Below are positions 45,179-58,850 of a stretch of 64,000 nt of DNA, piece by piece. The notes beneath the pieces are model-generated. The model saw only the letters and a program-made list of their open reading frames with translations. It was not told where the DNA came from and searched no databases. Every line of letters begins with the position of its first letter. Position 1 is the stretch's first letter. Location: NCBI RefSeq assembly GCF_036850765.1, contig NC_089492.1, positions 170,932,296-170,996,295 of the forward strand, in the 5' to 3' direction. This stretch comes from Saccopteryx bilineata. Taxonomy: Eukaryota > Chordata > Mammalia > Chiroptera > Emballonuridae. Position numbers and translations under genes: made by a program.

Positions 45179-46779
45179 ATTTTTATCTCTGACTTTTTCT
45201 ATGTTAGCATTTACTTTTAAAATTGAGTTTGCATTAGAAATATACTGTTAATGACTTTGACATTATTGAATGTGACTTTATTTTTTCAAATAAATTAACA
45301 GGAAAAGGGGGTATATTATTCTTAAGTTTAGTTTACAGTCAGTTTTTGAGGACTAATCATATTAAAACTTCTGCCTGGCAGCAGCAATTCTAAGATGGCA
45401 TCCATTGTAAGGCAGATTCTGATTTCAGAGATTTTAAAATGATAAAAAATTATGTCTTACATTTGGTGAAAAATGATAGTGGGAGAGAAAAATTGGGTTT
45501 GGACTAGGAATAGCATGTGGACGGACATGCTCAGTTTTGTAGATGAGGAGTTCAGGGAACCTGGGAGACCAAGGTATAAGACCTTACTGTGAACCCAAAG
45601 TAGGTTCTGGTGAGAGTGAGAATGACACAAGGTCAAGAAGCTCAAAAGAGTGACCTACAGCTCCAAAGGGTGCTGGCTGATGCAAAGGAAGCCAACTGAA
45701 TGACAAATGGGAAGTAAGCGGTGCTCTGAGGATAACGATGTATAGAGGCTTCTTCTGTGAGCTAGGTGTACTGTGACCCAGCACCATGTAGGTGCAGTTG
45801 TGTTAAGACTGCCCAGGCCACCGAAGTAAATTTTGTTATTCTGCCTCACAAAGTCTTCATAGGAATTCAACTTTATATTTGACTTTCCCTCTATCAGTGT
45901 ACATAAAGAAGAAATAAAATAAAAAGTATATTTTGCTTTAATCAATGTAAGAAGAGAAAAACCAATCTAACATGGCAGCCCTCTTCTCTAAATATATAAG
46001 TAAAAGATTAAAATGTAGCACAACAAAACAAAAACATCTCAATGTTTAAACAACTAGTATTTATTTTAATTCTGCCACTTTTCATTTTGTCTTCTGGTTT
46101 TATACAGCACAATTGGTTTCCAGTTTCATTGCCCTTTCAAAGGCAGTGGCTGTATTATTTGCCTAAAACCCTGGGGAAATGTGTTAAAATAGGTTTATGA
46201 GAGTGCAAGTGGAAGCAAGGGTATTTAAAAAGGCTATTATTGCTCCAATTATGTATATTAATTATATGTTTATGATATAATTATTATCATTTAAAGTAAA
46301 GCTCCAATACAACTGGATTTAACCTTGCCTCTACTTGGAATCAAATTATATGAGCTCTTCTTCAACAGTGACTGTGTATAGCTAGCTGTACATGAGAAAA
46401 CATGCAGATTTCCTCTCTCATGATTTACCTGTGTGGCATGTGACCAAAGGTTAATGAGGGGCAGCATACCTAAAGAATGATATTTCAGTCTGGAGGTGAA
46501 GGAAAGAAATTGTGTTTCTTTCTGGGGTGGATGGCTGTCTGTTTATGTATGTTTCTGCATACTCTTCATCTTAAATCTTGAATGCAAGGATACAAGATTA
46601 TAGGTACTGTTAGATCCCTCATAATCTAGCATCTCAATTTTATTTAACACCATTTCTCCCACTGTCTCTATAGTCTAGCAATCTGTTAAGTAAAAATTTA
46701 TTTTTCAGTCACATGACACTGTGGTTTGCCTGGAGTGCTACACCCTGCCTTGGCTTCAGGCTTTCATGCAGGCTGAGTT
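45179..46779. other. Unassigned sequence
   Basis: No repeat or gene recognised. 46060-46330 has a composition and homeodomain-site density that could be conserved non-coding DNA; untested. Confidence 0.4.
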
Positions 46780-47045
46780 TTATTAATTTATTCTTTAAGC
46801 CTTTGATACCCTTCACCTACCCCCAATTAGAGAAATTACTATTCATCCTTTAGAAGTTTTTTTTTTTAATGTCTCCTCTGAGAAGCCTTCCCGATGACCC
46901 CTTCAGGCCAAGTTAAGCTCATTATTTTTTTCTTAATATCATGTTCTGTTTATACCTGTCATGGTCCTTAACAGATTATTTATATTTACCCATTAATCTC
47001 TCAATGTTTCTCCAATAAGACTGGAATGCAATATACAGATGATGT
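46780..47045 (+). repeat. L2-like LINE 3' relic
   Basis: 'gtctcctctgagaagccttc' then 'aatctctcaatgtttctcc' and 'ataagactggaatgcaat' match the plus-strand L2 pattern. A short L1-tail-like piece follows at 47055-47110. Confidence 0.55.
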
Positions 47046-47110
47046 CTGATAAAATTGTGCACTTGAAACCTACACAATCTTATTAAACAATGTCATCCTA
47101 ATGAATTTAA

Positions 47111-50100
47111 TAACCTGGCAAGTAGAAAATATGCCTAAACATCCTTGGCTCTAAAGCAAGCGATTCATATTATAAGTGTTATATATTCCTTGCTGATTAT
47201 GTTAGGGAATTATAAGAATGATATACTCAAGCAATGATTAGCTATTTTGCAAGAAGAGATCTAACAAAATAGAGAGCATGTAAAATCAGGGATCCCACAA
47301 GATTGGAAAAACCAATGGCTCCTCTTAACAAACAGCTGGAAATAACTTATTATTCAAAATCTTTCTCCAAGTATGAATAAACAACCAACAAGGAAGTAAG
47401 TCATTACTCCAGGTTAGGGATTCTTTGCAATGCCTGTGCCTCAGGATTAGAAATGTATTATTTGTCTACTGTATTTATTCCATACCTCAATTTCCAGAAT
47501 ATTCATTTTTACTGAGTTAATTTTTGTACATTGGGATTTATGTCCAAACCTGAGAGAGGATAGAAAATCACCCAGAGAATATAAAATTTGGGTAAGATAA
47601 AGTAACAAGATAGAATTTTTAGTTATTTCCCTTGATTATGATTGATTGTGCTTTTCATGTGGGAAGAATTTTATATACAGGTTTGGTGACAAAATGTGTA
47701 GCCTGTGATGCTGACTACTATCTATTGTCAAGAAACATCTTTTTCATTCATCTAACCTAGTGATAGAATTGAACTATAGCTGGAACGTAACTTCCCGATT
47801 TGGGACTACATATCTCAGCCCTTATTGTGGCTCTTCATGGTTCTGTTATTAATCTCTCCAGTGTGATGTGGGAGCAGTAATGAATTCTTCTTGTAGGCTT
47901 CTATTCCTTGCACACCATTCATGTGGCATCCACTGGACCATCCATTGCTTGGTCTGGCCTTCTGTCAACTGTCTGTGTGATTCTTTATGTCCCTTCAATG
48001 ACATCCTTATGCACAATAGGCACTGGAAATCCCAATAAAGCTATGTAAGAACCATTTCATATAGATGTAGAAGAAACGTTTCCTCTCACTGGGCTTCTAC
48101 AACCTCCTAGCCCTATCTGAGAAGTAACACTGATTTATCAGCTCTCACACCCCCAAACCTCTGTGAGAATGTGCTCCCACTCCAAGGCTCAGCATAGGAA
48201 GTGACAAAACACCAGTTCACTTTCTTAGGAACCCACCAACCTCTTTAATTTCTCTTTCTCATTCTCTCTTTATTTCCATTCTCAGTGTTTTTCCTCTTCT
48301 TAGCCCAAGAAATTATTATCTATTTTTGGAAGGCTATGCTGGGAGAAAAAGAATCAGATTTTTTTAGCTCTTTAAAATGTATGGTTAAGCCATGAGTCTT
48401 TTTAATTACCCTATGAGCTGAATATTTTGAAATTCAACCAGGGGAAAATATATTTTTTTGTTTGTTTTTTCTCTCTGTTCAACCATTACACATGCATTTC
48501 TTAATACCAGAAAAACATTGGTATCAAATAGAGGTACAAGAAAGACAATAGAGGAAAGAAAATGCCAAAATATATCATTGATTTATATTTCACATTTTAA
48601 TAGTATAAATTGTATGAGAATCTAAAGTTGGTTCTAATTTACCCTTCATAATATAGGAAGAAATGATATCAATTTTAATTATGCATAGTTTGACTTCAAA
48701 TAGAGCAAAATATATCATGAAAATTTTGTGGAGAAACATAATCTTATTCACAATAGAGTCTTATTTCTTTGAAGACTTGATTGGTTTTGGAAGAGATAAT
48801 AACCTTAGAAACAATTGTCAAAACCTAAGACCCAAGATGAAGATGCCTATTTAAAAACCAGGGAAAAACGTCATTTTGGGTCTAGAAATGGGTAAGTTGG
48901 TAGACAGAAAATATGTGAGATACTCAGACCAGGTCTTGGATGTTGGATATTTCACTGGAAAGTGTCCTCCAACCCCGTTTCAAATTCTTAAATAGAGATG
49001 TGGGGTCCTAATGGTTCTCCTTGGCACAATTTGAGGAGCAAAACTATCTTTTTTTTTATCAATGTGACCAATATTTTTAGTTGTCTTGTCATAGGCTGAT
49101 GAAACTCAGAGAAGAAAGATTACAGGTTATCAACCACAAGCCTATCATGAAATAAACATATAGATTGGTACAATATGTTTCCTTTCTCTAGAAGATGAAT
49201 AGATCCTCAGGGAGACCTTGTATAGAATGTGATTGTCCCTTAGATTCTTAAAAGGAAAACAAATATTTGATTTGAGAAGTCAAAAGAAGGCTAGTGTGTG
49301 TCGTAGATATTGTTCCAACACCTAGAGCAAGCTATTAAGCCCATGACACAGAGATAGACAGGATCACCGAATGGTGGGAAATTGAGTGCTACAATTTTCA
49401 AAGAATGTTTTGGTGACTTAGAATAGCCTCTTGATCACAGAGCTTTCCAAAATAACATTTGATAAAATAGCTACTTTGTGGAAGCCGTACCCAGACATCA
49501 CTAATGCCCACCAATGCTGATCATTAATGCCTCTTTTATGACATCATATTAATGAACTTTTCTACACTAGTAGAAGCTGACAAACTTTCTAAAACTTTTT
49601 CTACTCTGATCACTGAGAGACCTTGCCTCCTGATTCTTCTCACAATACTCAGATTGTATTTTTAAATGTATCCCCCAACTCTCATCTTCCATCAGATCTT
49701 TACAACTTAGGTTTTCCCCTATATTCTGCATCTTGTTTTCTTAACTTCCATCTCTCTGTGTCACTCGGAAATGTCACCTATCATGGATATATGGAAAATG
49801 CCCATCCAAATATGTGAAATACTTCCATATTTCTCAGTAGAATACTTGTACCCACCTTTTGTACTGCCACTGAAATTTGCTTTTAGCTCCATGAGGTCAA
49901 GGAAAGTCTCCATTCACTCACTCTTCTATAACTAGCTCCTTGCACAGTGCTTGCCATATGGTGGTATTTAATGTGTATAAATGATGTATGCATGTATGAA
50001 TGGCTGTTTATTTACAGCTACATGTGTTATAAATTAGCTTTTAGTGCAGCTATTATTGGTATCAATTTAAAGCAATTTCCCAGTCTCAAAAAAGAATTCA

Positions 50101-51197
50101 TGCAACTTTCTGAACATGTTTAGTTTCTATGAGTTCAGCTCTATTCCATCAATTGGCTTTCTACTTAACTTATTTTAAAAAGTTAATCTGTTTAAAACCA
50201 TAGTTATTACAACAGATTCTAACACTAAATACATGTTTTAAGGTAATGAAGAAAGCAGCTAAATGCAAGAACAGTTTTCTAGAAAAAGTAATCTAATAAC
50301 AATGCCTTTAACATATTACTTTTAAATATCCAGTGTATTTATAAAGTGGTGGAGAAGCCATCAGTCTGGTGTAATATTTTGGTCCTGGTAACAGCTACAT
50401 TTTTTATTTTCTATACTGACATAGCACAAAAAGTTACAACTAACTGATTTCAAAATTGAATGATTGGTTGAGACACAGGATACAAAATCTCAAAATGAAA
50501 GCTGCTCTTTTGCTAACTTACACGTGGAGTAATTTGTTTATCATAGGATTATTACCATGTCATTTGCAAGTGTCATTTGCTGACTTTTTTCCAAGAATCA
50601 TAGATATTTCATCCTAAGGGGCAATCAAGAGATCATCTTGTCCAGTTCTCTGCTTTAGACAGGCAGGTAAAATATTAATATTCTCATCTTAGAAAGAAAC
50701 TACTTTGAATGGCATGACCAAAGTTCATCGCTAGGTAGTAGTGAAACTGTAGGTTTCAAATCTTCCAAATGAAATGCCTTTGTTACTATTTTGTACTTTT
50801 ATTTTTCATCTACAACATTTACTACATGGATTTAATGTCATAAAATGTCATTTTGATATGGTATATATAGAGGTCCACCATAGAGACTGAAAGAAGGAGG
50901 ATACCTGAAAACCCTACAGGACTAATTGAAAGAAAAAGAGCAGTGATATTCAGGCTCAACTATTAAATCATAAAGATTTTAAATACAAAACAAGGAAAGA
51001 AAACTAAACACTAATTTTAAAGAAAATCTTAACTATGAATAACCACATTCAAAGAGTAAAATAAGGATTACAGTGGTGTCAGTAGTTTAAAGTTCTAATT
51101 CTTTCTCTTTATCCTTTTGCCCATCAGAATGCAGTGAATAACCAATAAACTCCAACTGTTTTTCAATTTGAGCTGTGCTCATATAGAAAGATGAAAG
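47111..51197. other. Long stretch without a supported gene
   Basis: Mostly AT-rich unique sequence. Possible diverged relics are an MLT1-like segment at 47690-48060, an L2-like end at 49860-49985 and a reversed MIR-like core at 50620-50780. Isolated frames (for example 48663-48854 and 49623-49817) show no domain. Confidence 0.35.
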
Positions 51198-51198
51198 T

Positions 51199-51904
51199 AA
51201 AAAAACATCAATTATCTGTTGAGAAAAAGGAACACTCATCCACTATTAGTGGGAATGTAAAGTAGTACAACCATTATGGAAGAAAGTATGGTAGTTCCTC
51301 AAAAATTAAAAATAGAACTATCATATGACCCAGCAATCCTTCTACTGGGTATATACCCCCAAAACTCAAAAACACTGGTACATAAAGACACATGCAGCCC
51401 CATGTTCATTGCAGCATTGTTCACAGTGACCAAGACATGGAAACAACCAAAAAGCCCTTCGATAGATGATTGTATAAAGAAGATGTGGTACATATATACT
51501 ATGGAATACTACTCAACCATAAGAAATGATGACATCAGATCATTTACAACAACATGGATGGGCCTTGATAACATTATACTGAGTGAAATAAGTAAATCAA
51601 AAAAAAAAACTAAGAACTATGTGATTCCATACATAGGTGGGACATAAAAATGAGACTCAGGGATATGGACAAAAGTGTGGTGGTTACCGGGGGTGGGGAG
51701 GGAGAAAAGAGAGGAGGGGGGAGGAGCACAAAGAAAACCAGATAGAAGGTGACGGAAGACAATTTGACTTTGGGTGGTGGGTATGCAACATAATCAAATG
51801 TCAAAATAACCTGTAGATGTTTTCTCTGAACCTATGTACCCTGATTGATCAATGTCACCCTATTAAAATTAATAATAATAAAAAAATAAAAACACCAATT
51901 ATGT
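51199..51904 (+). mobile_element. 5'-truncated young L1, plus strand
   Basis: The insert runs from about 51217 to 51889. It contains the last 123 codons of L1 ORF2 (51276-51647), including [13 protein letters not shown] and [18 protein letters not shown], then the 3' UTR and an A-rich tail. An imperfect duplication, aaacatcaattat versus aaacaccaattat, flanks it. It is the same subfamily as the copies at 12.4 and 56.2 kb. Confidence 0.88.
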
Positions 51905-53870
51905 AGCTATTTTGGTATTTACTATCTACTACTGATACCTTCAAGTAAGAGATTTGCAGAAAGCATCTGTAAATTATTGCATTTGTGTGATAAGAAATTA
52001 ATGCATGCCCTTGTCAACTCTCTTTCTTAAACTCCCTCAACAAAAAGCAAGCATTTACCCCTTCTTTTGCCATGGAGAGATTATTCGGCACTACAAACTT
52101 CCATCTTAGAATCCAGTTATATCTAGCCTCTTCAGGCACTGTATGATGTTCTGACTTCATTATCATTTCGGCTATTTCATCATGATGATGATAATTCCTA
52201 TTTCTCTACAATATCTAATGCAGTGCATTTTGTGGTGGTCATCCCAGAAACCATCCATCTCTGGCCCTTTGCAGTAACAATACCTCAGTTCTAGGTAAAG
52301 GACACAATCAGACCTAGCTAATCAGAAGAGTCCATCCTCCTAGCCACAATGATTTGTTTAGGAAAGGATACATATAGTGATTTGGTCCAATAAAAGTGAA
52401 TCTTATGACTTAATCAGAGATGGAACAAGGGACAAGATGATGCCTCTTGTTGTGAATTGTATGGTATGTAGATATGAGACTTAGATCTTTCCTGCCCATT
52501 CTGTTCTGATGCACAAGCCATTCTGAAAATTCAGTCAGCTCAGCAAACCAGACAGATGTGAGAATCAGACAGAAACAATGCAATAATCAAACCACACTTG
52601 AAGCTTGCTTATTCTCTTTACCTTTCAAAGGCCAAATTCTGAGATAAATACAGAGGCAAGAAGTTTGACTTATAACTGAAAGCATCCTAAGAATGTTACA
52701 ATGTACTATGCAATGTGAAACTTGCTGAAGATGTTGGTCCCAAAGCAACAGGAAGCTCACTCCACTAGTGAAAGAATCGGTTTTTTTTGTTCTATGCCAC
52801 CTTATTAAAGGTGGAAGCACTAAGTTATGAACTACTGATGGCATAATAATGTGATTTGACAACATAACTCTTCCAAATTATTTTCACTTTTAAGGCCAGC
52901 TTTTTAAACCCAAGGGAGTGGTTTTTGTTTGCTGCAATTTGTATTAAATTAATTTGAGGACCCAAAGTGTTCTATTTGTCTCTCAAATCATGCAAACTGC
53001 TCCATCTGTGTGTGATGCAGGCTGAGTGAACAAAAACAATATGACCTTATCATGAATTTAAATAGAAAAGAAAGTGCTATTCCATTAACTTGTGCTATAA
53101 TTCTTCTTTAATCTCTTCTGTACCATTACTCTTTTGTTCCAAGCACCCTATGATGTTAAAACTTGTACTTATTTTATAAATAAGGACCATCTAATAAGGT
53201 CGCAATTAAAATTTTTGGGCTCCCAAACCTCAAGTTTTGTCAAGGTTGTTATTTTCCTCTGTATTTATTTTTTTTCCTTTCTTCTTGTTTTTATTTACTT
53301 ATTATTTTTGATAGAAACTAAACTCAATTGAATTGCTGCATAGAACTCGCCCACACCGAATTTTAGTCTCAGCTTCATAACCAAGGCAAATGGAAAGATG
53401 CAGCATCTGCTACACATTCTGGGTAAACATTCTGTAACCTCTTAAACAAATATAAATTCAAGGTGCCCTGTGCTTCTGCCCAGACCTTTGGCTGGAATCC
53501 AAGAGGCTTGGAGAACCATCTGTCCATTCATGTTTATATTTTGTTGAAGACATTGATGATGTTGCCTTATTTTGTCTTATTTACAAATGTGTTCATATTG
53601 AGCACCAAAAAGAGCCCAGGGCTATAAATATAAAACACTAGGTCTACTCATTGTTTTGTGTCTAACCAGCAATATACTTTCAAGTAGACTGTTTCACCTT
53701 TGATGACTCCTTTTCTCATCTGTCAATCATGTAATTGACTAAATGTTTTCTGAGATGCCTTCCAGATTCTGTGAAGAGACTTTCTTCAAGGCAAATATAA
53801 TCTTCCTTTCCTGTGCTCTGGCATAGGGCCTACATACTGTGTTTTGACAGAATCTTTCAAAACCTGATGA
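51905..53870. other. Unassigned sequence
   Basis: No gene recognised. An old interspersed repeat may occupy 52220-52560 without a sure family. 52870-53090 has a mixed composition that might be conserved non-coding DNA. Confidence 0.35.
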
Positions 53871-54068
53871 AATAACTTCGTTTTATTTTTTTTTATTTAT
53901 TCATTTTAGAGAGGAGAGAGATACAGAGAGAGAGAAGGGGGGAGGAGCTGGAAGCATCAACTCCCATACGTGCCTTGACCAGGCAAGCCCAGGGTTTCGA
54001 ACCGGTGACCTCAGCATTTCCAGGTTGACACTTTATCCACTGTGCCACCACAGGTCAGGCAATAACTT
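53871..54068 (-). mobile_element. tRNA-derived SINE (type B), minus strand
   Basis: The copy at 53879-54060 ends 'gtgccaccacaggtcagg', the reversed head of the pair at 11 kb. The 8-bp duplication aataactt lies at 53871-53878 and 54061-54068. Confidence 0.92.
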
Positions 54069-54168
54069 TGGACTTATGAGGAAGCCATGTGAACTAAATA
54101 ATCTGTGGTAATGACTTCAATAAAATGCTAATTTAAAATAGACATTCTCTTTGGGCACAGATGAGTAT

Positions 54169-54226
54169 CCATCCACCTATCCATCCATCCATCCATCCAT
54201 CCATCCATCCATCCATCCATCCATCA
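54169..54226. repeat. (ATCC)n microsatellite
   Basis: About a dozen ATCC units. The plus-strand frame at 54151-54360 with PSIH repeats is its translation. Confidence 0.97.
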
Positions 54227-54854
54227 GTGAAACATGTCTTGAGCTTTCGCACTCATGGAGATGCCTGTATTTTCTCTGTGAGAGGGAAGGTTTGTTAGGG
54301 ATAGGCAGTTTTTCTGTGCTCAAGAATGAAGCTCACCATCTAGTAAGGGAAGAGACATAAATGATTAATTTACTGACTTCCTCTGTAGGTTGGTGGCCGA
54401 AGATCAGAAAGTGAAGGAGAGTAATGAGGCTAAAGTAGAAGAGACTCAAAAGTAGAGAACACTCTTGATTCAAGGGAAAGATTTTTTTATCTGTTTCCTT
54501 TCCCACACTGGTTAGAAAACTGCCCAAAATAATTTCCCCTCATGATTCATTCACTAAGACATGTAGATTATTAAATATGTGCTTTATAAATCAATTTACT
54601 GGATAAATGTGAGCTTGTTGAGTACTGGCATTGTAACTTTATTTTTCTGCTGCAGCCACTCCAATTAGTACATAGTCTCCATGTGGTGGACATTCAATAA
54701 ATACTTGCTGAATGGCTATTGCATGAGTTAATTTGAACTAATTCCAATTGAAGAGGTTTGATGTTTTCTTTACCAATTTTAAGTAGAAGACCCAATGTAT
54801 CATAAGTAAGAAAGCAACAAAACTTTACATTTTCACCTTTATGAAATTAGGAAA

Positions 54855-55060
54855 GGCCCTGGCCAATTAGCTCAGTCAGTTAGAATATCGTCCAGAAACA
54901 CCAAGGAGTGGGTTTGATTCCTGGTCAGGGCATATACAGGAAGCAATTAATGAATGCACAACTAAGAAGAACAACAAATGAATGTTTCCCACTCTTTCTG
55001 TTTCCTTTCCTCTCTCTCTATCTTTCTAAAATTAATCAACTTCAAAAATCAAAACAAAAT
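54855..55060 (+). mobile_element. tRNA-derived SINE (type D, VES-like)
   Basis: Head 'ggccctggccaattagctca', 'ggtttgattcctggtca' and a CT-rich 3' part match the copy at 30.4 kb. It is more diverged than the type A copies. Confidence 0.8.
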
Positions 55061-55109
55061 AAATAATGAAGAAAATGGTGAGATGAGTACATATGTTAAA
55101 AGAATTTTT

Positions 55110-55449
55110 AAATTTTTTTATAATTTTTTATTTATTTTTTTAACAGAGAGAGAGAGGGATAGATAAGGATAGACAAACAGAAACAGAGAGAAATGAGAAG
55201 CATCAATCATTAGTTTTTTGTTGCGACACCTTAGTTGTTCATTGATTGCTTTTTCATATGTACCTTGACCGTAGGGCTACAGCAGACCGAATAGCCCCTT
55301 GCTCGAGCCAGTGACCTTAAATCCAAGCTGGTGAGCTTTGCTCAAACCAGATAAGCCTGCACTCAAGCTGGTGACCTTGGGGTCTCAAACCTGGGTCCTC
55401 CGCATCCCAATCCAATGCTCTATCCACTGTGCCACCACCTGGTCAGGCA
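55110..55449 (-). mobile_element. tRNA-derived SINE (type C), minus strand
   Basis: Reversed copy of the 31.5-kb element: 'gatgagaagcatcaatcatt'-like start after a purine-rich tail, repeated 'caagctggtgacctt' units, and a reversed head 'gccaccacctggtcaggc'. It lies just after a type D copy. Confidence 0.88.
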
Positions 55450-56195
55450 AAAAATAATTCTTTTAAACTGAAAATTAATGGTTGGAGAAGGTAGAAGTGA
55501 GAACTTGGTGTGGTCATGGAGCTCTATCTAATACAGAATCTGCTAAAACCTGATTATGATTACATTTACTTAAAAGCCCTTGCTACTCTGTAAGAACCCT
55601 GAGCAGTTGGAAGAGCCCTCTCAGACAATGGCAGTCAGAGCCAGGGTGGTCTATATTGACACAGATTTAAGTAGCCTGAGAAACAAAGAAAGATCCAGCC
55701 CTTCACTCTGTGACAGGCTTTGGGCAATTGCGCTGGTGTGTGCGTATGTCTCTGTGATTGCCCATCATCCTAGAAATGAGCCTTCTATTGTCCCCAAGAG
55801 AAAAACGGCAATAATGTCATCAATATTATAGCAACTACTATAACTTTTTTTTCCCAAAGGAGACCAATATACATTGGAGGTACTTACATTTTATTTATAT
55901 ACAATAAAGCATTTTTGGATGCAAACCATTGCTTTTATGTAATTTTTACCGATGGGCCTTATTCTTTTGGCAAAGAAAATCACAGGCCTATACCTTCTTA
56001 AGTGAAAATAATTTTAGTTTTTTATAGGAGCAATAATCATTTGAAGCAGTAGGGACATCTTAATGATTAAAAATCAAAATTTCTCAGTGTGTACGAGACT
56101 GATGGAACAAGGGCTTAGTCAGATTTGTGTGGGATAGAAGAGGGTCAAGTGATCAGATGCTTTCAGAACATTTTGTGACTTGAAGGGAAAAGCTT
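55450..56195. other. Unassigned sequence
   Basis: No repeat or gene recognised. The frame at 55580-55831 has no domain. Confidence 0.4.
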
Positions 56196-57517
56196 TCAAA
56201 TCTTTATTTTTTATTTATTTTTTTTTTTTTATAATTTTATTTTTTTAATGGGGTGACATCAATAAATCAGGATACATATATTCAAAGATAACAAGTCCAG
56301 GTTATCTTGTCGTTCAATTATGTTGCATACCCACCACCCAAAGTCAGATTGTCCTCTGTCACCTTCTATCTTGTTTTCTTTGTGCCCCTCCCACCCCCTA
56401 TCCCTCTCCCATTCCCCCCCTCCCCCCCGTAACCACCACACTCTTATCAATGTCTCTTAGTTTCACTATTATGTCCCACCTACGTATGGAATAATACAGT
56501 TCCTGTTTTTTTCTGATTTACTTATTTCACTTCGTATCATGTTATCAAGATCCCACCATTTTGCTGTAAATGATCCGATGTCATCATTTCTTATGGCTGA
56601 GTAGTATTCCATAGTGTATATGTGCCACATCTTCTTTATCCAGTCATCTATTGATGGGCTTTTTGGTTGTTTCCATGTCCTGGCCACTGTGAACAATGCT
56701 GCAATAAACATGGGGCTGCATGTGTCTTTACGTATCAATGTTTCTGAGTTTTGGGGATATATACCCAGTAGAGGGATTGCTGGGTCATAAGGTAGTTCTA
56801 TTTTCAGTTTTTTGAGGAACCACCATACTTTCTTCCATAATGGTTGTACTACTTTACATTCCCACCAACAGTGTATGAGGGTTCCTTTTTCTCCACAGCC
56901 TCTCCAACATTTGCTATTACCTGACTTGCTAATAACAGCTAATCGAACAGGTGTGAGGTGGTATCTCATTGCCGTTTTGATTTGCATTTCTCTAATAGCT
57001 AAAGAAGATGAGCATCTTTTCATATATCTGTTGACCATTTGTATTTCTTCCTGTGAGAAGTGTCTATTCATATCCTCTTCCCATTTTTTTATTGGATTGT
57101 TTGTTTGTTTGTTGTTGAGTTTTATGAGTTCTTTGTATATTTTGGATATTAGGCCCTTATCTGAGCTGTTGTTTGAAAATATCATTTCCCATTTAGTTGG
57201 CTTTCTGTTTATTTTGTTATCAGTTTCCCTTGCTGAGCAAAAACTTCTTAGTCTGATGTAGTCCCATTCATTAATTTTTGCCTTCACTTCTCTTGCCATT
57301 GGAGTCAAATTCATAAAATGCTCTTTAAAACCCAGGTCCATGAGTTGAGTACCTATGTCTTCTTCTATGTACTTAATTGTTTCAGGTCTTATGTTTAGAT
57401 CTTTGATCCACTCTTATTTAATGTGGTACTAGAGGTTCTAGCCAGAGCAATCAGACAAGACAAAGAAATAAAAGGCATCCATATCGGAAAAGAAGAAGTA
57501 AAGGTATCAAATCTTTA
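56196..57517 (-). mobile_element. Young L1 with 5' inversion (twin priming)
   Basis: The insert 56207-57506 is bracketed by an exact 11-bp duplication, tcaaatcttta, at 56196-56206 and 57507-57517. 56207-57413 is the 3' end of an L1 on the minus strand. From about 57414 to 57506 the sequence switches to the plus strand and reads as an earlier part of ORF2 ([19 protein letters not shown]). This arrangement is the hallmark of twin-primed L1 retrotransposition. Confidence 0.93.
56469..57341 (-). pseudogene. L1 ORF2 C-terminal fragment
   Basis: A 290-codon open fragment of ORF2 without reverse transcriptase or endonuclease. It keeps the C-terminal Cys-rich motif (C-x3-C-x7-H-x4-C in [16 protein letters not shown]) and the conserved end NDDIGSF. 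It lacks its own start, so it is a dead piece of the 5'-truncated L1, but its open frame indicates a young insertion. Confidence 0.9.
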
Positions 57518-58489
57518 AAAATTGCTCTGCACTAAGGCATTTCAGGGTCCACTTTGCTTTCGGATTCAACCATTACGAAAATGGGAAACCTCGCAATCAT
57601 TCCAAATGGGTATGGTGTGCAGAAGGTAAGGGCAGAATTAGGGACTTTAGAGCACTTTCTAGTGGTCTGTGCTCCCTCACTCATTCATCTAATCTGTTGG
57701 CAATGATTCTAAAACTCTAAACCTCCATGGTCTTTAGCCGTGAATTGTGTGAGATTTACCTAGGAAAAAACAAAACCAAACGGGAAACAAATGAGATTTG
57801 AGAAAGACTGATGGAACCAGACCAGATTAAAGTACTAACCTATCCCCTATTCTCCTAGAGTTGCAGGTAACTCGCTAGTGACCACCTCCCCCCCATGAAG
57901 TTTGCCAAGGGTAGAGGCAGTCCTGCCATCAGGAGTTTCCTTTTCATTATACCTGCTCCCACATAACTGACACTTGCTAACGTTGTTGAGCATGAGCTTT
58001 TTCTTTCCTTTACAGAATGGAGTATTCAGACAAATTAGGTAAATAGCAATTCACCTTGGGATGCTTGTGGACAACTTTTAGTTGTCAATGAGAGCTTTAT
58101 TCTGCATGGACAGAGTTCAGGTCCCCTCACAATGGACCGAGACCACATGACCGGAGGGTCTCTGCCCATAGATGCTGCTGCCATCCAGACTCCAAATTCA
58201 TTGAGCTTACTCCTCTGTGCCACAAAAATAATATAATTTTTGTGTTCACACATTAAAATGGTTACAAAGTGCTGACTTCCCAGGTATCTATTCTCCCCTC
58301 CTCCTTTTTTTTCTTTTTGTTATCTTAAGAAAATAGTGATTTTTTTTAAGTGAGAAGTACTATGCTCAGTTAAAATATTTAATCTGGTTTTCTGTGGATA
58401 GTAATGTTCAGATGACATGGTCATTGCCAATAAAATGTAAGCAGAAGTCTGCTCAGTTAGATCTGGGAAACCCAGAATTTTCTAGAGTA
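57518..58489. other. Unassigned sequence
   Basis: No gene or repeat recognised. A poly-C run lies near 57887. Confidence 0.4.
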
Positions 58490-58850
58490 TTGGGTCTCAG
58501 ATTCCCTAGATCAGCTCATCAATGTATCCTGGATCCTTGTTAGAAATACAAATCCTTTAGCCTATTTAATAAGAAACTGGGGTTAAGACTAAACAATCTT
58601 TGTATTAATAAGTGTTCAGGGGGTTCTGGCACTTTGAGAACTGATGTCTTGGACCTAGAGGAATGGTTCTAAAATGCGGCTGAAAATTGGAGTCATCCAT
58701 GGTGCATAATGCTCGGGCACTACCTTCAGAGAGTCTCACTCAACTGGGTCTGGGATGTGTGCTCAATCAATGCCAATCTCCTGGTTGCAATACAGTAATT
58801 TCAATTATGTGTGATATAACCTTCTTGTTTCCCAGGTGAGTCTACAGTGT
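58490..58850. repeat. MER5-like (hAT-Charlie MITE) relics
   Basis: 58490-58640 ('tgggtctcagattccctaga', 'cttgttagaaatacaaatcc', 'ctttgagaactgatg') resembles MER5A. 58660-58850 is a second similar MITE-like segment. Both are ancient. Confidence 0.5.

Noticed and set aside
54151..54360. Repeat protein with PSIH units
   Set aside because: It is a translation of the ATCC microsatellite.
56812..57261. 149-codon plus-strand frame
   Set aside because: It is the antisense of the L1 ORF2 fragment.
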